Source: K189A clade bacterium
GTDB taxonomy: Bacteria > Pseudomonadota > Gammaproteobacteria > Pseudomonadales > Azotimanducaceae
DNA length: 5,758 nucleotides
NCBI GenBank assembly: GCA_007571095.1
Contig: RKSB01000153.1
Location: forward strand, 1-5,758
Reading direction: 5' to 3'
The notes beneath the pieces were generated by a model. That model saw nothing but the letters and a program-made list of their open reading frames with translations, was not told the DNA's origin and did not search any database. A program made the position numbers and the translations under genes. Of this stretch, positions 1-5,758 are shown piece by piece. Position 1 is the stretch's first letter. Every line of letters starts with the position of its first letter.

Positions 1-24
1 TGATGATGGCGATATGGCCTGATA

Positions 25-38
25 TAGCCGTCTGGCTA
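25..38 (-). other. Small hairpin downstream of the TRAP gene, not a convincing terminator
   Basis: TAGCC (25-29), loop GTCT and GGCTA (34-38) pair perfectly over 5 bp, 18-31 nt past the TRAP stop codon. On the minus-strand transcript the hairpin is followed by TATCAGGCC, not a U-run, while the only T-run (TTTTT) precedes it. It may help RNA stability or processing. It does not rule out read-through into genes beyond the left edge. Confidence 0.25.
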
Positions 39-55
39 CCGGAAAAATTATTGGG

Positions 56-1165
56 CTAGGGACGAGACTCGTCGAGAGCACGGGCTTCCAGAAAGGCTTG
101 TTCGGCAATGCTCCGGTAGGGGTCAAGGTCCTTGCGAAAATTCTGAATCGAGTCGTAAATCTCCTGTCCGGCGGAACTGGAGGCAACCAGCTCGTCAAGT
201 ACCTCTCGGCTGGCCGAACCAAGTGCCTTGAGTACATCATCCGGTATTCGCCGAAGCTCCACTCCGTGAACCTCGACCAACTCCTTCAATGCCAGTCGAT
301 TCTGAGCATTGAGTTCATCCAGCAAATCCTGGCTGGCCGCCCGACAGGCAGTAACCAGAATGGCCTGAAGGTCATCCGGCAAGGCCTCGAATGCCTGCAG
401 ATTGACAATGGCTTCGAGCACGGTACCCGGATCGTGCCAGCCGGGATAGTAGTAGTAGCGAGCGACATCGTGCAGACCAAACGCGAGGTCATTGTAAGGC
501 CCCACCCATTCGGCGGCATCAATGACCCCTGTCTGCAACGAGGTGAATATCTCGCTGCCCGGCAGAATGACCGATTCGCCGCCGGCGCGCGAAAAGACCT
601 CGCCGCCAATTCCCGGAATTCTCATCTTCAGGCCCTTGAGGCTCTCGATTGAACGAATCTCCTTGTTGAACCAGCCTGCCATCTGGGTGCCCGTGTTGCC
701 GGCTGGCAGAGGATAGAGGTTGTGCTTTGCATAAAGCCTGCGCCACAAGTCAAGCCCTCCGCCGTAATAAAGCCAGGCGTTCATTTCCTGAGGGATCATT
801 CCAAAGGGCACCGTGGAAAAAAACACTGCCTCGGGAATCTTGCCTCGCCAGTAGTAAGCGGCACCGTGACCCATCTGGGCGGTGTTGCTCTGGACCGCAT
901 CAAAAACGCCCAGTGCCTTGACCAGCTCACCGGCTCCATAAACCTTGATTTTCAAGCGGCCTCTGCTCATCGTGTTCACCCGGGCGGCCAGCCGTTCGGC
1001 TGACACGCCAAGAGCCGGAAAATTTTTCGGCCAGGTGGTAACCATCTTCCAGCGATAAACCTTTCGATCATCATCGCCCGAATTGTCACCGGCCGATGGG
1101 CGAGTGTCGTTGTCGCCACAGGCGGCCAGCAGGAAGGCGAAGGGGATCAATTTTGCAAGTTGCAT
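56..1165 (-). CDS. TRAP transporter solute-binding lipoprotein, TakP-like
   Basis: Periplasmic solute-binding subunit of a tripartite (TRAP) secondary transporter, which captures an organic acid for a DctQM-type membrane pair. From the ATG at 1165 it is 369 residues, within the usual family range. Residues 1-16 (MQLAKLIPFAFLLAAC) form a signal peptide ending in a lipobox (L-A-A-C) with Cys16. A Gly/Ser/Asp-rich linker follows to about residue 35, then the mature domain from YRWKMVTTWPKNFP. Visible family motifs are TQMAGWFNK (Q161), LKMRIPG (R182) and AAEWVGPYND (E219, W220). From memory, these match Rhodobacter TakP Gln156, Arg177, Glu214 and Trp215 at a constant offset of 5, suggesting a 2-oxo acid plus a cation as ligand. 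The long C-terminal helical stretch (about 334-365) fits the TakP dimerisation helix. Earlier in-frame starts exist: ATG at 1201 and 1198, and TTG at 1234. None has a strong Shine-Dalgarno; 1165 is chosen for lipobox geometry. The gene sits directly behind uvrD and is probably co-transcribed. DctQ/DctM are not in the window. Confidence 0.9.
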   Translation of the reverse strand: MQLAKLIPFAFLLAACGDNDTRPSAGDNSGDDDRKVYRWKMVTTWPKNFPALGVSAERLAARVNTMSRGRLKIKVYGAGELVKALGVFDAVQSNTAQMGHGAAYYWRGKIPEAVFFSTVPFGMIPQEMNAWLYYGGGLDLWRRLYAKHNLYPLPAGNTGTQMAGWFNKEIRSIESLKGLKMRIPGIGGEVFSRAGGESVILPGSEIFTSLQTGVIDAAEWVGPYNDLAFGLHDVARYYYYPGWHDPGTVLEAIVNLQAFEALPDDLQAILVTACRAASQDLLDELNAQNRLALKELVEVHGVELRRIPDDVLKALGSASREVLDELVASSSAGQEIYDSIQNFRKDLDPYRSIAEQAFLEARALDESRP

Positions 1166-1226
1166 GGCTTTTTCGGTGATAGATCGAGAAACCGCCATCA
1201 TACCCGAATGGTCTGGATGTGAATGA

Positions 1227-3410
1227 CTAATCAAGCAACGTCAGCGGAGCGTATCGGATCATCAGATTTTTGACTCCTGATCGGTGAAAGGCCACCGATG
1301 CCTGAGTGTGCTCACCGGATCCGCTGACCGATATCACAACACCCGCTCCAAACTTTCGGTGGGATACTCGGCTGCCCTTGCGCAATTTCACATCGGACAG
1401 AGAGGGTGGAGGCTCTTGTTCGTCTTTCGAACTCGCCGAAGCCGAGGGCTCCTCCTGCTCCTCCTCCGACAGCTCGAATAAAAACTGCGAGGGCATGTTG
1501 TACTCGGTTCGACTATACATCTGGCGGCTCTGGGCATAGGTCAGATAAAGCAGCTCCATGGCTCTGGTGATGCCAACGTAGCAAAGCCTGCGCTCCTCCT
1601 CCAGGCCATCCGAATGGCCGCGATCCTCAAGTGCCCTTCGATGCGGAAAGATGTTCTGTTCCATGCCAACCATGAACACCAACGGAAACTCAAGCCCCTT
1701 GGCCGAATGCAGGGTCATCAAAGACAGGGTGTCTGGAGCATTTTCGCCCTCTACAGGAGCATCCAGCATGATGCGGTCAAGAAACCGTTGCAGTCGAGTC
1801 GTGCCGTCTGGTGTTTCGTCTGGTGAGCCTTCGTCCTCTGTCTCTTCGTAGTTGTGGCAGGCGACAATAAGCTCCTCCAGATTTTCAATTCGAACCTCGG
1901 AGATTTCGGAAGGTGTTTCTTTTCGATAATAGTCTTTGAGTCCGGTCGAAGTGATTGCCAGAAAAGCGATCTCGGACAGGGTCAGGCCGTTCACCTCCTG
2001 TCGCCAGCCAGACACCTGTTCGCAGAAGTGCTGCACGGCCTGTCGAGCTCGTGGCGGAAGTTCCTGCAGAAAATCCGAACGGCAGCAGCTTTCCCACAGG
2101 CTACACTCATGAGAGAGGGCATGGGATCGAATGAGTGCCTGCGTCCTGTCGCCGATACCCCGTGGCGGAAAATTGATCACTCGATCAAAAGCCCCGCCAA
2201 CATTCGGGTCCTCCAGTAACCGCATGTAGGCAAGGGCGTGTCGAATCTCCTCGCGTTCGTAAAAGGGTGTACCGCCGCGAACACTGTAGGCCGTGCTGTT
2301 GAGCCGGCAACGCTCCTCCAGAATGCGGGACTGGGCGTGAGAACGGTAAAGCACGGCGACCTCCGACAGGGATCTGCCATCGGCCTGCCAACTGTGTATC
2401 TGGTTGAGTACAAAGTCGGCTTCGTCGCGAGCGTTGGCGGCCTCATGCAGCTTGATGCTTTCGCCCTGCCCCTTGTCGGTCCACAAATGCTTGCCGATAC
2501 GGCCCTGATTATGATTAATCACCGCATTGGCGGCTTCCAGAATGGCCTGAGTGGAACGGTAATTCTGTTCGAGCTTGATGAGTGAAACTTCGGGAAAATC
2601 TCGCCTGAATTTTTCAAGGTTGCCTATCTGGGCACCACGCCAGCCATAGATGGACTGGTCGTCGTCGCCAACCGCCAGTACCTTGCCGGTATCGCCTGCC
2701 AGCAGTCGAATCAGGCGGTACTGTAGATCGTTGGTATCCTGAAACTCGTCAACCAGCAAGTGCTGAAACCGGAATCTGTACTCCTCCAGCAATTCTTCGT
2801 CAGTACTCAGAAGTTCGTAAGTGCGTAACAGTATTTCGGCAAAATCGACCAAGCCGGACGACTGACAGAGCTCCTCATAAGCCTTGTACACTGCCTTCGC
2901 CTGCTCTTCCCAGGGTTGCTCGCAACTGCCCAGGTCCTTTGGCCTTTGCATCGCTTCCTTGCGGCTATTGATGAAGGCACACACGCGCGCTGGAGGGAAT
3001 TCCCTGTCATTAAGCTCCCGTCCTCTCAGTATGCGCCGGACGATGCGTTGCTGATCGCCGGCGGCAAGCACTTCGAAAGCACTCGGAAGGCCGGCCTTGT
3101 CGCTGTGATAACGCAGTATTCGAAGAGCCAGCGCGTGAAAGGTGCCAATCCAGAGCCCCCTGAGCGGATGGCCCAGCAGAGCCTCGATCCTTTCTCGCAT
3201 CTCATCGGCCGCTTTTCTGGTGAAAGTCAGGGCCATGATCGAAGAAGGCGAAACCCCGTAACCATCTACCAGGTGAGCAAAGCGACAGGTCAAGACTCGA
3301 GTTTTGCCGCTACCTGCACCAGCCAGCACCAGCATATTGGACAAGGGTGCCGAAACCGCCTCTCTCTGTTCTTGGTTCAGGCCTTCCAGAGTGCGGCTCG
3401 ACTCGGTCAA
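1227..3410 (-). CDS. uvrD: DNA helicase II (UvrD), SF1A 3'-5' helicase
   Basis: ATP-driven 3'-5' DNA helicase that removes the excised oligonucleotide in nucleotide excision repair and unwinds DNA in methyl-directed mismatch repair. It is 727 residues, against about 720 for E. coli UvrD. Motifs in order: Q motif LNQEQREAV (11-19); Walker A AGAGSGKTR (30-38); motif Ia LTFTRKAADEM (61-71); Ib IGTFHALALRILR (88-100); II VDEFQDTN (220-227); III AVGDDDQSIYGWRGA (246-260); IV LEQNYRST (280-287); the 2B-region RGIGDRT; V TLHSAKGLEF (about 566-575); VI EERRLCYVGITRAM (about 605-618). An acidic Ser/Glu/Pro linker (about 648-674) leads to the Tudor-like C-terminus (about 679-727, KGSRVSHRKFGAGVV...). 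The start is TTG. No ATG or GTG lies between it and the in-frame stop upstream, and the first internal ATG (codon 26) would remove the Q motif. A weak CCAGGG lies 10 nt upstream. Motif Ia has Arg65 where E. coli has Asn. Confidence 0.97.
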   Translation of the reverse strand: MTESSRTLEGLNQEQREAVSAPLSNMLVLAGAGSGKTRVLTCRFAHLVDGYGVSPSSIMALTFTRKAADEMRERIEALLGHPLRGLWIGTFHALALRILRYHSDKAGLPSAFEVLAAGDQQRIVRRILRGRELNDREFPPARVCAFINSRKEAMQRPKDLGSCEQPWEEQAKAVYKAYEELCQSSGLVDFAEILLRTYELLSTDEELLEEYRFRFQHLLVDEFQDTNDLQYRLIRLLAGDTGKVLAVGDDDQSIYGWRGAQIGNLEKFRRDFPEVSLIKLEQNYRSTQAILEAANAVINHNQGRIGKHLWTDKGQGESIKLHEAANARDEADFVLNQIHSWQADGRSLSEVAVLYRSHAQSRILEERCRLNSTAYSVRGGTPFYEREEIRHALAYMRLLEDPNVGGAFDRVINFPPRGIGDRTQALIRSHALSHECSLWESCCRSDFLQELPPRARQAVQHFCEQVSGWRQEVNGLTLSEIAFLAITSTGLKDYYRKETPSEISEVRIENLEELIVACHNYEETEDEGSPDETPDGTTRLQRFLDRIMLDAPVEGENAPDTLSLMTLHSAKGLEFPLVFMVGMEQNIFPHRRALEDRGHSDGLEEERRLCYVGITRAMELLYLTYAQSRQMYSRTEYNMPSQFLFELSEEEQEEPSASASSKDEQEPPPSLSDVKLRKGSRVSHRKFGAGVVISVSGSGEHTQASVAFHRSGVKNLMIRYAPLTLLD

Positions 3411-3468
3411 AGTGTGATTACCCTGGGTGAAAAGTGTTTGGTCGTGCGAGTCGCAAGCGAATTCAGAC

Positions 3469-3544
3469 TCTACAGACGATCATTATATATTGCGGGTCGA
3501 TAAAGCGAATGGGCCGGGTTCTACAGGCAACCATGATGTATTGC
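3469..3544. repeat. Imperfect 25-bp direct repeat, two copies 51 bp apart, overlapping the uvrD promoter
   Basis: Copy 1 spans 3469-3493 and copy 2 spans 3520-3544. By eye they agree at 20 of 25 positions, sharing TCTACAG at one end and TATTGC at the other in the same orientation. The TATAAT box is inside copy 1; the equivalent hexamer in copy 2 (minus-strand CATCAT) is not a -10. Copy 2 also has a 5-bp dyad, GGCAA (3526-3530) and TTGCC (3541-3545), that copy 1 lacks. The pair could be paired regulator sites or a decayed duplication. No third copy was found at the same period. Confidence 0.6.
3482..3509 (-). promoter_or_regulatory. Candidate sigma70 promoter for uvrD
   Basis: The minus strand carries an exact TATAAT (3487-3482), preceded 16 nt upstream by TTCGCT (3509-3504), a weak -35 matching TTGACA at 3 of 6 positions. 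Transcription would start near 3475, leaving a leader of about 65 nt before the uvrD TTG. The site lies in the only intergenic gap upstream of uvrD, in the right orientation. I see no SOS box of the CTG-N10-CAG type here. The -10 is convincing; the -35 is poor, so an activator or an alternative -35 is possible. Confidence 0.5.
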
Positions 3545-3596
3545 CGGCAGGACAGGCTACAAGAGTGCTCTGGCAAGAACAGAAAGCAGGCTTCGG

Positions 3597-5309
3597 CTAC
3601 AGGCGGTCGTCTGTCGGCGGCCTTTCGGTTCTTGTGCTGAGATGATCCCTGTACATTCTTCGCACCTCGCCCGACAAGAGTACGAGCATGATCAGATTCG
3701 GCATCGCCATCAGGACGTTGGTGATGTCGCCAAACCGCCACAACAGGCTGGTATCGATAAAGGCTGCCAGGACGAAGAAGCCGACATAAAAGAGACGATA
3801 GGGCAGCACCGCCTTGACTCCCCACAGCCAGGCACCGCTGCGATCACCATAGTAAGACCAGACAATGACCGTACTGAAGGCAAAAAGCACCAGACAAATT
3901 GAAACAATATGGGGTCCCACCGGGCCCAACAGGCTTTTTTCAAACGCCTTGCTTGTCAGCAGGGCGGCTTGAAGCAATGACTTGCCCTCGGCCCAGACTC
4001 CAGGCTCTGAAAGCCGGCCGTTGTTTATTCTCACCCTGCCCGTATAGGGGCTTCCCTCGGTGCCGACCCCTGTTCGCTGCAATATCAGGACATCCTCGGC
4101 CAGCGAGCGATGGGCGATCACCGACAAGTGCCCCTGCGATAAAGTGAGCTTGCCGTCCACCGCTTCTGCCTCGCCGTCATACAGCCTGAGATTGTGGTCA
4201 AGCCCCCTCAGCATCGCTCGTATCTGTCCGATTTGCTCTTTGTCTTCCAGCGACACTCTTCCTTCAATGTAGTAGGTCGAACTGGTCTCCAGCCTGTTGT
4301 GGTACTTCTCCTGCCAGACACCGGAGGCCAGAATAGCCAGGCCTGTGAGAGTGCATACAAAAAGCGTATCCACCATCGGTTCCAGCATGCCGAGAGTGCC
4401 TTCCCGAACCGAATTCTTTTCATCGGAGGCGGCGTGAATAATCGGCGAACTGCCCTGTCCGGCTTCGCTGGAAAACAATGCTCTGGCCACTCCGGTCTGA
4501 ATGGCGTAAGCAACTCCGGCTCCCAAAAATCCGCCGGCAACGGCTGACCCGGTAAAGGCGGTGCTGAATATCTGCCAAAAGGCTTCGGGAATACCGCCCA
4601 GGTTGGAGAAGATCACAATCAGACAGGCTGTAACATAAAGAATCTGCATGAAGGGCACGAGCTTCTCGGTTACTCGGGCTATTCCTTTGACACCAGCGAG
4701 AATCGTTACACCGGCACAGGTGCCAAACACAAGGGCGATGGCCCATGCCGGAATGCCGGCATTCTCCTGTAATGTGATCGAAATGGTGCTCATCTGTATC
4801 GAGGCACCGGTGATGATTGCGTTCAACATCACCATGACGACGAAGATGATGGCCAGCCAGCGAAGTTTGAGTACTTCGCCGATCACATTCATCGGGCCGC
4901 CACCCATGCTGCCGTCTGGCAACTGCTTTCGATACTTGTGAGAGAGCGAAATTTCAGCCAGCTTGGTTGCCATGCCCAGTGCTGCGGTCACCCACATCCA
5001 CAGCAGGGCCGCAGGGCCGCCCAGGCTGATGGCCAGCGCAACGCCACCAATGTTGCCCGTGCCTACGGTGCCGGATAATGCAGAAAAGAGGGCGGCTTTG
5101 GGGCGAATGTCGCCCGTACCTTTCTCGCCCTTGCCGAAAAACGTTCGAAAACCTTCTCCGAGGCTGCGTATCTGCGGAACCCCCAGGATCACTGTGTAGA
5201 GTATCCCGACGCCCAGCAGACAAAGAATAAACCACAGGCTGCCGCTGACCCATGAGTGAACCAGATTCACCATGCTGTTGACGCCTGCCAGTATCTGATT
5301 GATGTCCAC
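3597..5309 (-). CDS. AGCS-family Na+:alanine/glycine symporter with enlarged periplasmic loop
   Basis: Inner-membrane secondary transporter of the alanine/glycine:cation symporter family, importing small neutral amino acids with Na+ (exact substrate inferred from family). Family marks include SGTVGTGNIGGVALAIS (79-95), the signature-like LGGPAALLWMWVTAALG (96-112; Leu where the usual pattern has Phe), GGGPM (136-140), the SSEAGQGSSPIIHAA region (280-294), MLEPMVDTLFVCTLTGLAI (308-326) and FAFSTVIVWSYYGDR (476-490). About 11 hydrophobic segments can be placed, near 24-44, 74-98, 99-120, 150-172, 187-207, 215-236, 255-278, 312-332, 466-485, 497-520 and 527-547. Basic loops after the first and last segments suggest N-out, C-in. 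At 570 residues it is longer than the usual 440-490. The excess is a hydrophilic stretch at about 333-446, predicted periplasmic. The GTG start is supported by GGGGAGGG at 5324-5317, 7 nt upstream. It ends at TAG with no obvious terminator before uvrD. Confidence 0.95.
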   Translation of the reverse strand: MDINQILAGVNSMVNLVHSWVSGSLWFILCLLGVGILYTVILGVPQIRSLGEGFRTFFGKGEKGTGDIRPKAALFSALSGTVGTGNIGGVALAISLGGPAALLWMWVTAALGMATKLAEISLSHKYRKQLPDGSMGGGPMNVIGEVLKLRWLAIIFVVMVMLNAIITGASIQMSTISITLQENAGIPAWAIALVFGTCAGVTILAGVKGIARVTEKLVPFMQILYVTACLIVIFSNLGGIPEAFWQIFSTAFTGSAVAGGFLGAGVAYAIQTGVARALFSSEAGQGSSPIIHAASDEKNSVREGTLGMLEPMVDTLFVCTLTGLAILASGVWQEKYHNRLETSSTYYIEGRVSLEDKEQIGQIRAMLRGLDHNLRLYDGEAEAVDGKLTLSQGHLSVIAHRSLAEDVLILQRTGVGTEGSPYTGRVRINNGRLSEPGVWAEGKSLLQAALLTSKAFEKSLLGPVGPHIVSICLVLFAFSTVIVWSYYGDRSGAWLWGVKAVLPYRLFYVGFFVLAAFIDTSLLWRFGDITNVLMAMPNLIMLVLLSGEVRRMYRDHLSTRTERPPTDDRL

Positions 5310-5316
5310 TGGTCAG

Positions 5317-5324
5317 CCCTCCCC
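5317..5324 (-). promoter_or_regulatory. Strong Shine-Dalgarno fixing the GTG start of the AGCS gene
   Basis: The minus strand reads GGGGAGGG followed by CTGACCA and then GTG. This contains a full GGAGG core at 7-nt spacing. There is no competing ATG nearby, so it fixes translation initiation at the GTG at 5309. It is by far the best ribosome binding site in the window; the other two genes have weak ones. Confidence 0.8.
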
Positions 5325-5400
5325 GCTTACAGCAACAGGTACTCGATTCAAGAGATTGACCCGACAACAGCCCGGCGGTTTCGCGAAGTTTTCTCCCGTT

Positions 5401-5445
5401 CCGGCCCTATAAAGTCCGGCTCTATAAAGTCCGGCCCTATAAAGT
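5401..5445. repeat. Three tandem 15-bp repeats in the leader of the AGCS gene
   Basis: Three adjacent 15-bp units run 5401-5415, 5416-5430 and 5431-5445. Units 1 and 3 are identical (CCGGCCCTATAAAGT); unit 2 differs at one base (CCGGCTCTATAAAGT). Each combines a GC-rich half (CCGGC) with an AT-rich half (CTATAAAG). The array ends about 90 bp upstream of the AGCS ribosome binding site. It could be a short minisatellite from slippage, or an array of protein sites at about 1.5 helical turns. The repeat is certain; its function is unknown. Confidence 0.9.
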
Positions 5446-5452
5446 ATAGAGC
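5434..5452. repeat. 19-bp inverted repeat overlapping the third tandem unit, with a TATACT box
   Basis: GCCCTATA (5434-5441), a 3-nt centre AAG, and TATAGAGC (5445-5452) pair at 7 of 8 positions. The variant base of tandem unit 2 (GCTCTATA) would make the pairing perfect. On the minus strand this contains TATACT (5448-5443), one base from the consensus -10 and directed toward the AGCS gene. No credible -35 lies 16-18 nt upstream, so a promoter is only suggested. It could be an operator for a dimeric regulator. Confidence 0.4.
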
Positions 5453-5758
5453 AACGATCGGGCAGGGGCGGGTTGCTTTGAGGGATCCTTGCATGGGTTA
5501 ATTCTGAAGAATCGCCTGAAAGCCTTCTGTGTAAGCGGCGGGCGGTTTTGTTTTTACGGCGGTTATGGCGTTTGTGGTTATAACTGCTTGGGCGTGCTGG
5601 CCTGTGCAAAACTCCTGGTTTGGTCTTGACGAACCCCTGCGCGCCTCCTCCAACGCTCCGTTGCAGAGGTCCTTACAAAGAAAAATAGATCTTGATGGCT
5701 GAAGCCAGGGATTTCGGCGATCGAGCAAGCCCCGAAAGAGAAAACTGCGGATTGGTGG
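5453..5758. other. Gene-poor flank with no confident gene; minus frame open to the window edge
   Basis: No reading frame here has a recognised domain, an ATG with a ribosome binding site, or clear coding character. One minus-strand frame stays open for about 86 codons from the right edge (5758) to a stop at 5498, rich in Arg, Ala and Gln, with only TTG as a possible start at 5728. It could be the tail of a gene entering from the right, a spurious frame through a repeat, or a decayed gene. The stretch also holds an 8-bp palindrome GTTATAAC (5577-5584), the 5647-5669 hairpin, and a 6-bp inverted pair TTTCGG (5712-5717) with CCGAAA (5732-5737). An ATG at 5695 on the plus strand is open to the edge but has no ribosome binding site. 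Confidence 0.45.
5647..5669. repeat. Imperfect hairpin with a 2-nt bulge
   Basis: CCTC CAACG (5647-5655), loop CTC, CGTTG (5659-5663), a CA bulge, then GAGG (5666-5669) form a 9-bp stem with one bulge. No T-run follows on either strand, so it is not a standard intrinsic terminator. It lies in the non-coding right part of the window and may be one element of a dispersed repeat or RNA structure. Confidence 0.4.

Noticed and set aside
98..652. 184-codon plus-strand frame opposite the TRAP gene
   Set aside because: It is wholly antisense to a gene with clear family motifs, has no ribosome binding site or recognisable domain, and reflects codon bias of the real gene.
2916..3503. 195-codon plus-strand frame opposite the N-terminal part of uvrD
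   Set aside because: It is antisense to conserved helicase motifs, and its product matches no family I know.
3411..3596. Intrinsic terminator between the symporter and uvrD
   Set aside because: No GC-rich stem followed by a T-run was found on the minus strand. The short symmetric stretches have loops too small or no U-tract.
3463..3825. 120-codon minus-strand frame spanning the AGCS 3' end and the intergenic gap
   Set aside because: It overlaps the AGCS coding region in another frame. Its apparent peptide repeat (QYIMVACR/QYIMIVCR) is only a translation of the 25-bp DNA repeat.
3972..4313. Frameshift or insertion of mobile DNA inside the AGCS gene
   Set aside because: The frame is intact, conserved motifs resume on the far side, there are no terminal repeats, and codon use looks like the rest of the gene.
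5521..5556. GC-rich run followed by T-rich sequence (gcgggcggttttgttttt) as a plus-strand terminator
   Set aside because: The GC-rich part lacks a complementary arm to make a stem, and no plus-strand gene ends before it.
5626..5654. TTGACG as a -35 element on the plus strand
   Set aside because: The position 17 nt downstream reads TCCAAC, which does not resemble a -10, and no gene follows.
5695..5758. Partial plus-strand gene starting ATG GCT GAA and open to the edge
   Set aside because: Only about 21 codons are visible, without a ribosome binding site or any recognisable motif; too little to call a gene.

Overview
The window looks like ordinary chromosome of a Gram-negative proteobacterium, most likely a gammaproteobacterium. 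Its UvrD aligns end to end with what I recall of E. coli-type UvrD, including the C-terminal Tudor-like domain. A lipoprotein-type TRAP solute-binding protein and an AGCS Na+ symporter also suit a marine or sodium-rich lifestyle. Assignment below class level is not supportable from the sequence alone. Base composition is moderately GC-rich and even across the window. I see no transposase, integrase, CRISPR array, tRNA or rRNA.

All three convincing genes lie on the minus strand, so transcription runs from high to low coordinates. (1) About 5310-5758 is a gene-poor leader. It holds three tandem 15-bp units, an inverted repeat overlapping the last unit, an imperfect hairpin, and a minus-strand reading frame open to the window edge that may be part of a dispersed repeat. 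(2) 3597-5309 encodes an AGCS-family Na+:alanine/glycine symporter with a strong Shine-Dalgarno, a GTG start, and an extra periplasmic loop of about 110 residues. (3) 3411-3596 is an intergenic stretch with an exact TATAAT box inside one copy of a 25-bp imperfect direct repeat. (4) 1227-3410 encodes full-length UvrD (DNA helicase II) from a TTG start. (5) 56-1165 encodes a TakP-like TRAP solute-binding lipoprotein. (6) 1-55 is its 3' flank, with a small hairpin but no clear terminator.

The uvrD and TRAP genes are so close that they are probably co-transcribed: the widest TRAP frame overlaps the uvrD stop, and the likelier starts lie 25-61 nt beyond it. The TRAP membrane subunits (DctQ/DctM) are not in the window. 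They could lie past its left edge or be absent. Functionally the window pairs two Na+-linked uptake proteins, for small amino acids and probably 2-oxo acids, with a housekeeping DNA-repair helicase. I found no evidence for a wholly new system. The unusual points are the enlarged AGCS loop, the repeat arrays in both intergenic regions, the lipoprotein form of the TRAP binding protein, and its tight linkage to uvrD.
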